From: CAYMLQ01 sp964390795
Lineage (GTDB): Bacteria; Verrucomicrobiota; Kiritimatiellia; RFP12; UBA1067
Assembly (NCBI GenBank): GCA_964390795.1
Contig: CAYMLQ010000064.1
Location: forward strand, 1-20,173
Direction: 5' to 3'
DNA: 20,173 nucleotides
The notes under the pieces: generated by a model
Database searches by the model: none
What the model was told of the DNA's origin: nothing
Seen by the model: the letters and a program-made list of their open reading frames with translations, nothing else
Made by a program: the position numbers and the translations under genes
Shown: piece after piece, positions 7,359 through 14,808 of the stretch
How positions within the stretch are numbered: position 1 is the first letter of the stretch
Layout: each line of letters begins with the position of its first letter

Positions 7359-7461
7359 ATCGGTTGGCGACAGGGCGGCGTGAGTTGGGTACGTGTTGCG
7401 TGCGAAGGCACGGGAGGGACGAGCGTCTGCTCGTCCGGGCAAGCAGACGCTTGCCCCTCCC
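7359..7461 (+). repeat. 103-bp palindromic repeat, copy 2 (perfect three-way-junction core)
   Basis: The 50-base core at 7412-7461 folds with every non-loop base paired: outer stem GGGAG (7412-7416) with CTCCC (7457-7461), hairpin A stem 7417-7424/7429-7436 with loop GTCT, and hairpin B stem 7437-7444/7449-7456 with loop AGAC. There are no unpaired bases at the junction and the two loops are reverse complements. The preceding 53 bases also match copy 1 at about three positions in four. It lies between the 5' side of the membrane protein gene and the 3' end of the M50 protease gene. Confidence 0.88.
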
Positions 7462-7473
7462 CAAAGACACACG

Positions 7474-8175
7474 TCAACCGTAGTGCGCCGCAGGGTAAAA
7501 CAGCACGTTAATAAAAATCAGATGCAGCGGTTCATAGATGATGTCGAAGATTTTCCAGGCGATGAACAGCCCGATGAGCGAAAAGGAGGAGTTGCTGAGG
7601 AGTTCCAGGTATTTCTGCGCCTGCTCCCGGCTCAAGAACCACGGGATGACCCCACTCCCGTCAAGCGGCGGCAGCGGGATGAGATTGAACAGAAAGAGGA
7701 GCAGGTTGAGCGACAAAAACACATTGAGCATTTCGGCGGGTGCCGCGAACATCCCGCTCCGCGTCGCACCGATCACGTGCGAGTAGTCGATGTTATCCAG
7801 CGGATAAAAGACGCCAGCCAGCATTCCGAGGCGCATGAGCAGCGCAGCCACAAGCACCAGCAGCAGATTCGCGGCCGGCCCTGCTGCCGACATTTTGGCC
7901 GAGGCCTGCGGGCGCTCATACGCCCAGCGGGGATTGTAGGGCACGCTGGCCCAGCCGATCATCCAGCCGCCCAGCAGAAACGAGACAATGGGAATCACGA
8001 CCATGCCCAGAGGCTCGCGCCTCATGTGCGGAACCGGGCTCAACGTCACATGCCCACCCTCGTAGGCCGTCCGGTCGCCGAGTTTGAACGCGGCAAACGC
8101 ATGCGAGGCCTCGTGAAGCGTCGTCGAGAAAACGAATGCGAAATACCAGAGCACGCCTTCAACCAGTTTTTCCAT
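7474..8175 (-). CDS. Site-2-type (M50 family) intramembrane metalloprotease
   Basis: The 233-residue product has the M50 zinc motif HEASH (His21, Glu22, His25) in the first hydrophobic helix and the third ligand in PLPPLDG (Asp172), with the conserved SAAGPAANL segment at 96-104. Several further hydrophobic helices make it a polytopic inner-membrane enzyme. It is short and has no PDZ domain, as in the minimal 'site-2 protease family' group rather than RseP. These enzymes cut transmembrane segments; the substrate here is unknown. It starts 11 bases after the stop of the heparinase-family gene, and its AAAGG ribosome binding site shares bases with that stop, so translation is probably coupled. 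No anti-sigma factor partner is visible. Confidence 0.92.
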   Translation of the reverse strand: MEKLVEGVLWYFAFVFSTTLHEASHAFAAFKLGDRTAYEGGHVTLSPVPHMRREPLGMVVIPIVSFLLGGWMIGWASVPYNPRWAYERPQASAKMSAAGPAANLLLVLVAALLMRLGMLAGVFYPLDNIDYSHVIGATRSGMFAAPAEMLNVFLSLNLLLFLFNLIPLPPLDGSGVIPWFLSREQAQKYLELLSNSSFSLIGLFIAWKIFDIIYEPLHLIFINVLFYPAAHYG

Positions 8176-8183
8176 GACCAGAA

Positions 8184-8189
8184 CCTTTA
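8184..8189 (-). promoter_or_regulatory. Overlapping stop codon and ribosome binding site
   Basis: On the minus strand TAAAGG contains both the TAA stop of the lyase gene (8189-8187) and the AAAGG ribosome binding site of the M50 gene (8188-8184), eight bases before the ATG. This favours translational coupling. Confidence 0.6.
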
Positions 8190-10232
8190 TTGAACGGAAC
8201 CCAACCGGACGGTTTTCTCTGAGCCATCCGCCCAGCGCACATTGAGCGTGCTATCGGCAAAAATCAGCTCTTTCACGGGGCACTTATCCGCAGCCGTTGC
8301 ACTCGGCCACAGCGCGTAGAGCATCGTAACCTTTCCCTGCGACTGCTTCCTGTAAATGGCCGTGGGGATCGGCCGGATGCCGCCGTAACCGGCGGACGAA
8401 TCCGGCAGCCAGCCCTGCACGACGGGCTCTTTCTGCCCTTTGACGATACTCACGCTTTCCGCGCCGAACGCAAGCAGCGTCAGGTTCGGCCCTTTGTTTT
8501 GCGTAGTGACCTGAAACCCTTCCACCTTCGCATCCTCTGCGTCCAGATGGAACAGGGACTCATACGTGTGAGGCTGCTCGTCAGTCGGCTCCAGTTCGTC
8601 TGCGATCACGAACAGGTTCGGCTTGACGAAGAACACATGCCGCGTCTGCCTGACTTTGCGCTCCGACTTCGGCCCCCAGCCTTCATCGTACACCGCCGAC
8701 ACATGATCGAACGTGTCATTGCTTTCCCACACGTGAGGCAAGGGCGTTTTGACGACATAGGACTCCTTGGGCTCCTTGCGCCGGTTCTGCTCAAGCCCGT
8801 CGACGAACACCACGTTGTGCGCGCGGCTGCTGAGCACATAGCGCCGCCAGTCGCTCGCGTCGTAGGTGTAGACGCCGCCTTCCACCAGCAGCGACTTGCC
8901 GAACGCGGTCAGAGTGACCCCCAACTTGTCCTCGTGCTGATGACCAAAGCCGAACGGCCCACCGTCCATACACAGCCACAGCGCGTTACGGTCCCACCCG
9001 CTGCGCAGGATGAACTGTCCCGCGTAAGGGAACCGATACGACGTTTGGGCCGGCGCTTTGCCCTCTTTGCCCTCGGTGGCGACCCAGCGGAAATCCTCGC
9101 GGTTAGGAAAGAGCTTGGCGCCCGCTTCCATCCACCTCTCCATCGAGCCAGCGCCCGAGTCATTCAGCGCCGGTGTGCGCCGGGTGGGCTGCATGGAGAA
9201 CAGAAAGTAGTCGAACATCTTCTCCATTTTCGCCGTGTAGTCCTTCGGCACCGCGAAGCCGGTCAGCGGCACCAGGTTCACCGGCCCCAAGAAATTCTGA
9301 ACCGTCACCCCGTGGTAGCCGGGCGCAAGTTCGATCTGCGCCCCGTCTGGATAGACCTGCACATCGAACTCCCGATACAGCCGACCGAGAGCAGTGTCAC
9401 GCCAGTTCTGCGCCTCCTTGAATTCTGGAAACAGCGCGCCCACGTGGTAAAGCCCGTTGGACTCCATCGCCAGCCAGTTCCCTTTCGTGAAAAACTGCAT
9501 CAGGTAAAGCGCGTGCTCCACGTAGCTCTTCAGGAAAAGGATCAGCGCGTCATCATCGACCGACTTAGACGCGAGAAGCAGGTGGTAGACCTCCGGCCAG
9601 TTCGAGCCCGCCCGGATTCCCGCCTCGATCGTGCGCCAGCGCGAGTACGCCTTGTTGTCCGCCTTTGCAGGAAGGGGACAGTCGCGCACCCAGCTTTTGA
9701 GTTCCGCAACAAATTCAGCCGCATACTTCTCGTCGCCGGTCGCGTAATACGCACGTCCCAGATCCACCCACATCGTATGCCGGCTCAGTTGCCACGTCCA
9801 CTCGTGATTGGCCGGCCACTTCGAATCCGGCTGCGTGGTCGGATTGAACGACCAGTCGATCGACTCGCCGAACGCCCACTCGATGCCGATGCTGGAAAAC
9901 CGATGCTGGAGCGCCTTCTCAGCTCCCGGAAACCGCCGCTTCGGGTCTTTGCCCACGCCGCGCGAGTCGAAGGTCCACACCGGCGACTGGCGGGTGCGCA
10001 GATGTGCTGCAAACGCGTGTTTCGCCGCACTCCAATCCGACTTCGCCACCGCCGCACGCACGTCGGCCAGATCCGCGCGGTCGAGAGCTACCATGGAAAA
10101 GAACTGCGCATCCGTCAGACGCGGCCCCACCACCACTGGCGCTTTCTCGCCGTCGGCACCCCAGGCGCATAAACGCCCCGCAAACAACAAGGCAACCAGA
10201 CACAGACACACCTGCTTAATGATGACTCGCAT
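8187..10232 (-). CDS. Secreted heparinase II/III-family polysaccharide lyase
   Basis: The 681-residue product starts at 10232 behind AAGGGGATTC and has a Sec signal (residues about 1-26). An N-terminal alpha toroid (about 40-350) resembles the Hepar_II_III_N region: SRWRTIEAGIRAGSNW at 197-212, GNWLAMESNGLYHVGALFPE at 251-270, YPDGAQIELAPGYH at 294-307. The beta-sandwich (about 395-660) has the Heparinase II/III signatures GHQHEDKLGVTLTAFGKSLLVEGG (430-453; His431, His433) and SSRAHNVVFVDGLEQ (468-482). Family members cleave uronic-acid polymers (heparin, heparan sulfate, alginate) by beta-elimination. Tyr306/His307, Asn259 and His431/433 are candidate active-site residues. The true substrate cannot be read from sequence. 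Neighbours are GH97, GH42-like and an M50 protease. Long antisense open frames across this gene are codon-bias shadows. Confidence 0.92.
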   Translation of the reverse strand: MRVIIKQVCLCLVALLFAGRLCAWGADGEKAPVVVGPRLTDAQFFSMVALDRADLADVRAAVAKSDWSAAKHAFAAHLRTRQSPVWTFDSRGVGKDPKRRFPGAEKALQHRFSSIGIEWAFGESIDWSFNPTTQPDSKWPANHEWTWQLSRHTMWVDLGRAYYATGDEKYAAEFVAELKSWVRDCPLPAKADNKAYSRWRTIEAGIRAGSNWPEVYHLLLASKSVDDDALILFLKSYVEHALYLMQFFTKGNWLAMESNGLYHVGALFPEFKEAQNWRDTALGRLYREFDVQVYPDGAQIELAPGYHGVTVQNFLGPVNLVPLTGFAVPKDYTAKMEKMFDYFLFSMQPTRRTPALNDSGAGSMERWMEAGAKLFPNREDFRWVATEGKEGKAPAQTSYRFPYAGQFILRSGWDRNALWLCMDGGPFGFGHQHEDKLGVTLTAFGKSLLVEGGVYTYDASDWRRYVLSSRAHNVVFVDGLEQNRRKEPKESYVVKTPLPHVWESNDTFDHVSAVYDEGWGPKSERKVRQTRHVFFVKPNLFVIADELEPTDEQPHTYESLFHLDAEDAKVEGFQVTTQNKGPNLTLLAFGAESVSIVKGQKEPVVQGWLPDSSAGYGGIRPIPTAIYRKQSQGKVTMLYALWPSATAADKCPVKELIFADSTLNVRWADGSEKTVRLGSVQ

Positions 10233-10249
10233 GCTTGAATCCCCTTACG

Positions 10250-10263
10250 CCGCTCATGAGCGG
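10250..10263. repeat. Perfect 14-bp palindrome before the lyase gene
   Basis: CCGCTCATGAGCGG equals its own reverse complement and lies 18 bp upstream of the lyase start codon, in the expected 5' leader. A regulator binding site or small leader hairpin is possible. Confidence 0.45.
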
Positions 10264-10279
10264 AATCAAGAACTGTTCC

Positions 10280-10319
10280 ATATTCGCCTCGTTTGATCAA
10301 GCAAGAACGACGCGAATAT
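10280..10319. repeat. 40-bp inverted repeat upstream of the lyase gene, possible operator
   Basis: Arms ATATTCGCCTCGTT (10280-10293) and AACGACGCGAATAT (10306-10319) are complementary at 13 of 14 positions around a 12-base centre. It is in the 171-bp gap between the XRE/ImmA-like gene and the lyase gene, both on the minus strand. No T-run follows on either strand, so it is more operator-like than terminator-like. Confidence 0.5.
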
Positions 10320-10403
10320 CGACGCACGCACGCAAAGGGAACCCCGTCCGCCGCTGAATACGGAGGGTTGCGGGGATTTGTCATTTTTGATGCCGCAGCG
10401 CGA

Positions 10404-11606
10404 TCACTCCGCCCGAGCCGTTGACGTGTCCAGCTTGACGCCAGACTGACGTAACGCGCGCTTGATTGCGTTGACCGGCTTCTGATCTTTACCTGCCTTC
10501 TCTTCGGCTTGAAGCACGAGTTCATACAAGTGCCCGTTCGCTTCAAGCGGCGCCCGTGGCCCGCCAGGCTCCGAAGTCGGCCCGTTCGCAGCGTGGAAAG
10601 CCTCAATCTCATCCTTGAACAGGTAGTATCGAGGACTCCGCTTCTGCTTGTCGCTCCAGGTCAGCTTGAGTGATTGAAGTCGCTGGGCGAAGCTCAGCGC
10701 AGAAACGCCGAAATGTTTTTTCAGACGCAACAGCATATCCAGCGTCCACCCTTTAGGCCCAAGCCCCAACTGACACAACGTGGCCGTGACGGCGTACGTC
10801 GGCATCAGGAAGAAGGTGGCAAACCGCCGGGCGAACTGGGCCTCGCCAAGCGCTTCCTCATCCGCCGGGGGCGCGAACGCCACCTCCGCACCGCCGGATT
10901 TGCTCGCAAACCAGAACACACGTCCCAGTTCGAAGAGCATGCGAAACATCTGAAGTTCCGGCTGCTTCTTAAGCTGATTGTTCACAAAGATGAAGGCGTT
11001 GCGATTGAAGCAGTCGTAGCCGCAGAATGTCTCGCACCCTTCCGGCATCTCCATGAAAACCACCCTCAGCCCCATATTCTCAAAAAGCTGAACGTAGTCG
11101 CTCATAACCAGGCTGCCGATCCCGAGGTTCTGGCGCACCCTCTGCGCCAAGTACTCGGCTCCGCTTTCCGTTGGACTGAATGATTGGAGCAGCGGGATCG
11201 AGCATGTCTTGACCGTGCCACACAGATCTTCCAGCGCCAGCAGCGTGCCCGCAAGCGACTGGCAGATGATGTGCGCCGATTTCACAGCCTCAGCGCCCGC
11301 CGCCGTATCGAGTGGCGGCAACAAGACCGGCACCGTGTCCGATGCACCGGGCGCACCCGGCTCCCAGATATTGGTTTCCTGAAACAGGTCGTCAATTCGT
11401 ACGTTCAACTGTTTTGCGACCCGGTACAGCACGCGTCCGGAGGGCAGGTGAAGCCCTTTCTCGATCCAGCCCAAAGGCCCGGCTCGAATACCCACTTCCG
11501 TCGCCAGACGGATCTGGGAAATGTGCTGAATAGCACGCAGCTGCCGAATCCGGCTGCCCACACGCACTGCGAGATCGCGATCCGCTTGCGCTTTCTGCTT
11601 GGCCAT
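10404..11606 (-). CDS. XRE-family regulator fused to a degenerate ImmA/IrrE-like metallopeptidase domain
   Basis: The product has 400 residues from the ATG at 11606. This start is preferred over one 39 bases upstream because GAGGAGG (11618-11612) precedes it. Residues 17-77 form a Cro/C1-type helix-turn-helix (VGSRIRQLRAIQHISQIRLA, WIEKGLHLPSGRVLYRVAKQL). Residues about 150-275 match the ImmA/IrrE (DUF955) fold: MSDYVQLFENMGLRVVFMEM, CFNRNAFIFVNN, the segment before the active helix, and EAQFARRFATFFLMP at 255-269. The zinc motif normally reads HExxH; here it is FELGR (225-229), so both histidines are lost while the Glu is kept. It should not be an active zinc protease, but may keep a sensor role. 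A charged 120-residue tail follows. It is divergent from the ABC exporter operon. Confidence 0.85.
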   Translation of the reverse strand: MAKQKAQADRDLAVRVGSRIRQLRAIQHISQIRLATEVGIRAGPLGWIEKGLHLPSGRVLYRVAKQLNVRIDDLFQETNIWEPGAPGASDTVPVLLPPLDTAAGAEAVKSAHIICQSLAGTLLALEDLCGTVKTCSIPLLQSFSPTESGAEYLAQRVRQNLGIGSLVMSDYVQLFENMGLRVVFMEMPEGCETFCGYDCFNRNAFIFVNNQLKKQPELQMFRMLFELGRVFWFASKSGGAEVAFAPPADEEALGEAQFARRFATFFLMPTYAVTATLCQLGLGPKGWTLDMLLRLKKHFGVSALSFAQRLQSLKLTWSDKQKRSPRYYLFKDEIEAFHAANGPTSEPGGPRAPLEANGHLYELVLQAEEKAGKDQKPVNAIKRALRQSGVKLDTSTARAE

Positions 11607-11647
11607 AACGACCTCCTCTTTCGCATTGGTTTCTGTTATCAACACGT

Positions 11648-11677
11648 CACTTACACGTACTCAGCACACACTGTCAA
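11648..11677 (-). promoter_or_regulatory. Candidate promoter for the XRE/ImmA-like gene
   Basis: On the minus strand a perfect TTGACA (11677-11672) is followed after 18 bases by TAAGTG (11653-11648), about 40 bases before the start codon. The -10 is weak. Confidence 0.35.
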
Positions 11678-11889
11678 ACGAAACGTAACGACACTATAAA
11701 TGAGCCGCACATCTCCACTTCCACATGTGCTGTAAAGCCATGCAATCAGGGCATGTATTTAACTTCATGTGTGTATAATAATGATACGTACGGTAAATGA
11801 ATATAGGGTGTTTTCCCCATGGAGCAACTTCTATTCAAACAGGTCAACGCGTTCGGCATGTGACCCTCTCCGTGTTCGCAACGCCCCCC

Positions 11890-11918
11890 TTGACGGGAGC
11901 GGCTCCGTCTGCTACGTT
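11890..11918 (+). promoter_or_regulatory. Candidate promoter with dyad for the exporter operon
   Basis: TTGACG (11890-11895) and TACGTT (11913-11918) are 17 bases apart. The spacer begins with GGAGCGGCTCC (11896-11906), 5-base arms around one base, which could be an operator. It is about 90 bases before the permease start. The -10 match is poor. Confidence 0.3.
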
Positions 11919-12010
11919 TCAGCCTAACGAATGAGAACCTTGGTTTCGAGCCGCCCGGATTTACCGCGGGCAATCTCAGTGAAACTCACCCGGGAGCAGG
12001 AGCTTCGGCC

Positions 12011-13147
12011 ATGACCCGCATCGCACTCAAAATGTTGTTCGGCGACCGCGGCAAATATCTGATGCTCATCAGCGGAATCACCTTTGCAACCCTGCTGATG
12101 GCACAAGGCATGGCCCTGTTTTGCGGCCTCATGTCGTGGACGTACTCCACCCTGCGCAACGTACGCGTGCCCGTCTGGGTAGCCGATCCGAAGGTCGAGC
12201 AGTGTAACGACAACAAGCCGATGCGCGACACCGACACCACGCGCGTGCGTTCCGTCGACGGCGTCGCGTGGGCCGTGCCCCTCTACCAAGGAATCTCGAT
12301 GGCCCGCTTGACGGACGGCACCTCGAAAATGATCACGCTGATCGGCCTCGACAACAACACCCTGATTGGTGCGCCCTCGCGCATCATCACGGGGAGCCTT
12401 GAAGACCTGCGCATGCCCAACACCGTGATCCTCGACGACTTTGGCGTCGCGCGGCTCAGCGAAGGCCGCGACCGGCCCATCGGCGTCGGCGACATCTTCG
12501 AGATCAACGACCGCGAGGCGCGTATCGTGGCAATCTGCGACAGTTTCCGCTCGTTCACGGGTGGCCCCTACGTGTTCACCACCTATGACCGGGCGGTTCA
12601 GTATGCGCCCAACCAGCGCAAGATGCTGAGTTTCATTCTCGCCGCCCCCCAGGCGGGCGTGTCCGACGAGGAACTCGCACGGCGCATCTCCGCGAAGACC
12701 GGGCTGGCCGCCTTTACCCACGGGGAGTTCATGTGGTCGACGATCATGTGGTACATCCGCAACACCGGCATCCCGATCAACGTCGGCACCATCGTCATCA
12801 TCGGCTTCATCATCGGAGCGGCGATCTCCGGCCAAACCTTCTACTCCTTCGTGCTCGAGAACACGCGCCACTTCGCCGCCTTGCGCGCCATGGGCGCGAG
12901 CAGCGGAACCTTGTCGGTGATGCTGCTCGCACAGGCGTGTACGGTTGGCGTGATCGGCTACGGAACCGGCCTCGGCATGGTCTCTCTACTCGGAAGCAGC
13001 CTGCTGCGCCTCGGCAAGGTGCCGTTCCTGATGCTGTGGCAGATCACGGCCATCGTCGGCATCGCCGTGCTCGTCATCGTCGCCATCTCCGCCGTGATCG
13101 GCATCGCCCGCATCGCGCGGCTCGAACCCGCGATCGTTTTCAGGTAA
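12011..13147 (+). CDS. ABC exporter permease (MacB/DevC type)
   Basis: The 378-residue product starts behind AGGAG (11998-12002). It has the MacB/FtsX-like layout: one N-terminal membrane helix (about 16-40), a periplasmic domain (about 45-250) and three C-terminal helices (about 257-280, 300-330, 340-368). ENTRHFAALRAMGAS at 283-297 is the conserved cytoplasmic coupling segment that contacts the ATPase. The protein ends right after the last helix, in IARLEPAIVFR, as is usual for DevC-like permeases. It forms the inner-membrane part of the exporter encoded by the next three genes; the ATPase starts six bases after its stop. In the DevBCA family such complexes export lipids or glycolipids, but the substrate here cannot be inferred. 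Confidence 0.92.
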   Translation: MTRIALKMLFGDRGKYLMLISGITFATLLMAQGMALFCGLMSWTYSTLRNVRVPVWVADPKVEQCNDNKPMRDTDTTRVRSVDGVAWAVPLYQGISMARLTDGTSKMITLIGLDNNTLIGAPSRIITGSLEDLRMPNTVILDDFGVARLSEGRDRPIGVGDIFEINDREARIVAICDSFRSFTGGPYVFTTYDRAVQYAPNQRKMLSFILAAPQAGVSDEELARRISAKTGLAAFTHGEFMWSTIMWYIRNTGIPINVGTIVIIGFIIGAAISGQTFYSFVLENTRHFAALRAMGASSGTLSVMLLAQACTVGVIGYGTGLGMVSLLGSSLLRLGKVPFLMLWQITAIVGIAVLVIVAISAVIGIARIARLEPAIVFR

Positions 13148-13153
13148 CCCCCC

Positions 13154-13879
13154 ATGGCAGCACTCGGCATCAATGTTCAGAATGTGGACAAAGGCTTCGG
13201 GCGTGGCGAGGCCCGCACCGTCGTGCTCAAGAAGACCGACTTCACGGCGGAGACCGGTCTCCTGACCATGCTGGTCGGCCCCTCCGGCTGCGGGAAGACC
13301 ACGCTGCTCAGCATTATCGCTGGCACCCTGCATGCCGACAGCGGCTCGATCGAGGTGCTGGGCCAGCGTCTGGACAAAATGCGTAGCAACGCGGTCGCCA
13401 AATTCCGCTCACGCAACCTCGGCTTCATTTTCCAGCAGTTCAACCTGATCCCGACGCTGACCGCCGCTGAAAACGTCAGCGTGCCGCTCATCATCCAGGG
13501 CCACCCGTACCGCCACGCAGAGAAAAAAGCGCGCGAAGTTCTGGAGTGGGTCGGCCTCGCGGACCACGCGAACTTCCGTCCGGCCAAAATGTCGGTCGGC
13601 CAGCAGCAGCGCGTCGCCATCGCACGCGCCCTCGTCCATGACCCGCCCGTCATTCTCTGTGACGAGCCGACCTCGTCTCTCGACAGCGAGAGCGGCAGGC
13701 AGGTGATGGAGCTCCTGCGCAAGGCCGCGACACAGCGGGACCGGCTAGTGCTGGTCGTCACTCACGACAACCGCACGTACGGCTTTGCCGACCGCATGGC
13801 CGAAATGGAGGATGGCCACATCCAGCACGTTCGAAAAAACCCGGCGGAGATCCTCGCCCATCACCCTCCGGGCGCTTGA
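13154..13879 (+). CDS. ABC exporter ATPase (LolD/MacB/DevA type)
   Basis: The 241-residue product carries all nucleotide-binding motifs: Walker A GPSGCGKT (42-49, Lys48), Q-loop FIFQQFNL (91-98), signature SVGQQQR (147-153, in place of the usual LSGGQ), Walker B ILCDEP (167-172, catalytic Glu171), D-loop SSLD and H-loop His204. The FIFQQFNLIPTLTAAENV stretch is typical of the LolD/MacB/DevA subgroup. It hydrolyses ATP to drive the permease encoded immediately upstream; the gap is six bases, so the two are surely co-transcribed. The ribosome binding site is weak (AGG near the preceding stop), consistent with coupling to the permease gene. Confidence 0.95.
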   Translation: MAALGINVQNVDKGFGRGEARTVVLKKTDFTAETGLLTMLVGPSGCGKTTLLSIIAGTLHADSGSIEVLGQRLDKMRSNAVAKFRSRNLGFIFQQFNLIPTLTAAENVSVPLIIQGHPYRHAEKKAREVLEWVGLADHANFRPAKMSVGQQQRVAIARALVHDPPVILCDEPTSSLDSESGRQVMELLRKAATQRDRLVLVVTHDNRTYGFADRMAEMEDGHIQHVRKNPAEILAHHPPGA

Positions 13880-13913
13880 CGCGCCTTCGCACGCTTTCAA
13901 CAGGAATACCGCC

Positions 13914-14804
13914 ATGAGCCAACTCTTCCGACGTTTCAGCTTCTATCTCGCGCTGGCAGGCATGCTCTTCGCCGGGCACCTCGTGCTCCGCCTGTCCGCA
14001 CAAGACCCCGTCCCCGCTCCGCCGCATGCGCCTCCAGACAATCCGTTCCCCCACGCCGTGGCAGCCGCGGGCCTCGTCGAGGCACAGGGCGAAAACATCG
14101 CGCTGGGCGTGCCGGTGGCCGGACTCGTGACCGCCGTTTACGTCAGAGTCTGGGACCAGGTGACGCCCGGCCAGCCCCTCCTCCAGCTGGATGACCGCGA
14201 GCTTCAGGCTGCGCTCATCGGCCAGCGCGCCAAGGTCCGCGTCGCCGAAGCCACCGAGAGCCGCCTGCGCGGCCAGCTCGCACGCCTGGAGAAGGTGGCG
14301 GACGGCCGCGCCATCACGCGCGAAGAGCTGGAGACGCGCCGCAGCGACGTCCAGATCGCTGAAGCCGAGCTCGCCGCCGCCCGCGCCGCCGTGTCGCAGA
14401 CGGAGGCGCTCCTGACGCGCCTGACCGTGCGCGCGCCGCGCGCCGCCACTGTCCTGCAGGTGAATACGCGTCCAGGCGAGTTCGTCATTCCCGGCGCCGG
14501 CCGCACACCGATGGTCCTCGGCGACCTCACCTACCTTCAGGTCCGCGCAGACATCGACGAGCAGGTCGCCCCGCGCGTCCGGACAGGCATGAAGGCCATC
14601 GGCTACCTGAAAGGCGACACGCAGAAGCCTATCCCGCTCGAGTTCGTGCGCATCGAGCCCTTCGTCGTGCCGAAGACGTCACTCACCGGCGGCAGCGCCG
14701 AGCGCGTGGACACGCGCGTACTGCAAGTCATCTACCGCTTCGTTCGCTCCGACGATCACCCGGTCTACGTCGGCCAGCAACTCGACCTCTACCTTGAAGA
14801 GTAA
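13914..14804 (+). CDS. HlyD/DevB-type membrane fusion (periplasmic adaptor) protein
   Basis: The product has 296 residues from the ATG at 13914, which follows AGGA and lies 34 bases after the ATPase stop. A longer in-frame start at 13785 would overlap the ATPase and spoil the N-terminal signal. Residues 7-28 are a single membrane anchor or signal, followed by a Pro-rich linker. The first lipoyl-like half motif is at about 62-95 (VPVAGLVTAVYVRVWDQVTPGQPLLQLDD), a coiled-coil hairpin rich in Ala/Glu/Arg at about 96-168, then the second half motif (VRAPRAATVLQVNTRPGEFV, 172-191) and a beta-barrel region to the end. It links the inner-membrane ABC unit to the outer-membrane channel encoded next. 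The hairpin is short, as for adaptors that dock to TolC-like tips. Confidence 0.93.
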   Translation: MSQLFRRFSFYLALAGMLFAGHLVLRLSAQDPVPAPPHAPPDNPFPHAVAAAGLVEAQGENIALGVPVAGLVTAVYVRVWDQVTPGQPLLQLDDRELQAALIGQRAKVRVAEATESRLRGQLARLEKVADGRAITREELETRRSDVQIAEAELAAARAAVSQTEALLTRLTVRAPRAATVLQVNTRPGEFVIPGAGRTPMVLGDLTYLQVRADIDEQVAPRVRTGMKAIGYLKGDTQKPIPLEFVRIEPFVVPKTSLTGGSAERVDTRVLQVIYRFVRSDDHPVYVGQQLDLYLEE

Positions 14805-14808
14805 CCCC

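Larger units (their letters stand above)
11607..12010. other. 404-bp divergent intergenic region between regulator and exporter operon
   Basis: It contains candidate promoters on both strands (11648-11677 minus, 11890-11918 plus), an AT-rich stretch with an isolated TATAAT at 11774-11779 lacking a good -35, and a short dyad in the plus promoter spacer. A 14-codon open frame at 11819-11863 is too short to support. No RNA gene is recognised. Confidence 0.6.

Noticed and set aside
1820..7461. The two 103-bp repeats as the ends of a composite transposon or as a CRISPR
   Set aside because: They are in direct orientation with no transposase, integrase or cas gene between them, and the genes between are ordinary glycosidase and envelope genes; there is no spacer-repeat periodicity.
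8499..10172. A 557-codon open frame on the plus strand, antisense to the lyase gene
   Set aside because: The product is low in hydrophobic structure and rich in Arg/His/Pro/Val, as expected from reading a GC-rich gene backwards. The opposite strand gives a clear heparinase-family protein.
11774..11779. A perfect TATAAT as the exporter operon promoter
   Set aside because: No acceptable -35 at 16-18 bases and a 230-base leader would result; it lies in a generally AT-rich tract.
11819..11863. A 14-codon open frame (MEQLLFKQVNAFGM) as a possible leader peptide of the exporter operon
   Set aside because: Too short, with a weak ribosome binding site and no attenuator hairpins linked to it.
13785..13913. 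An upstream extension of the adaptor protein
   Set aside because: It overlaps the end of the ATPase gene in another frame and would bury the membrane anchor behind a basic, structureless 43-residue segment. The ATG at 13914 has its own AGGA.
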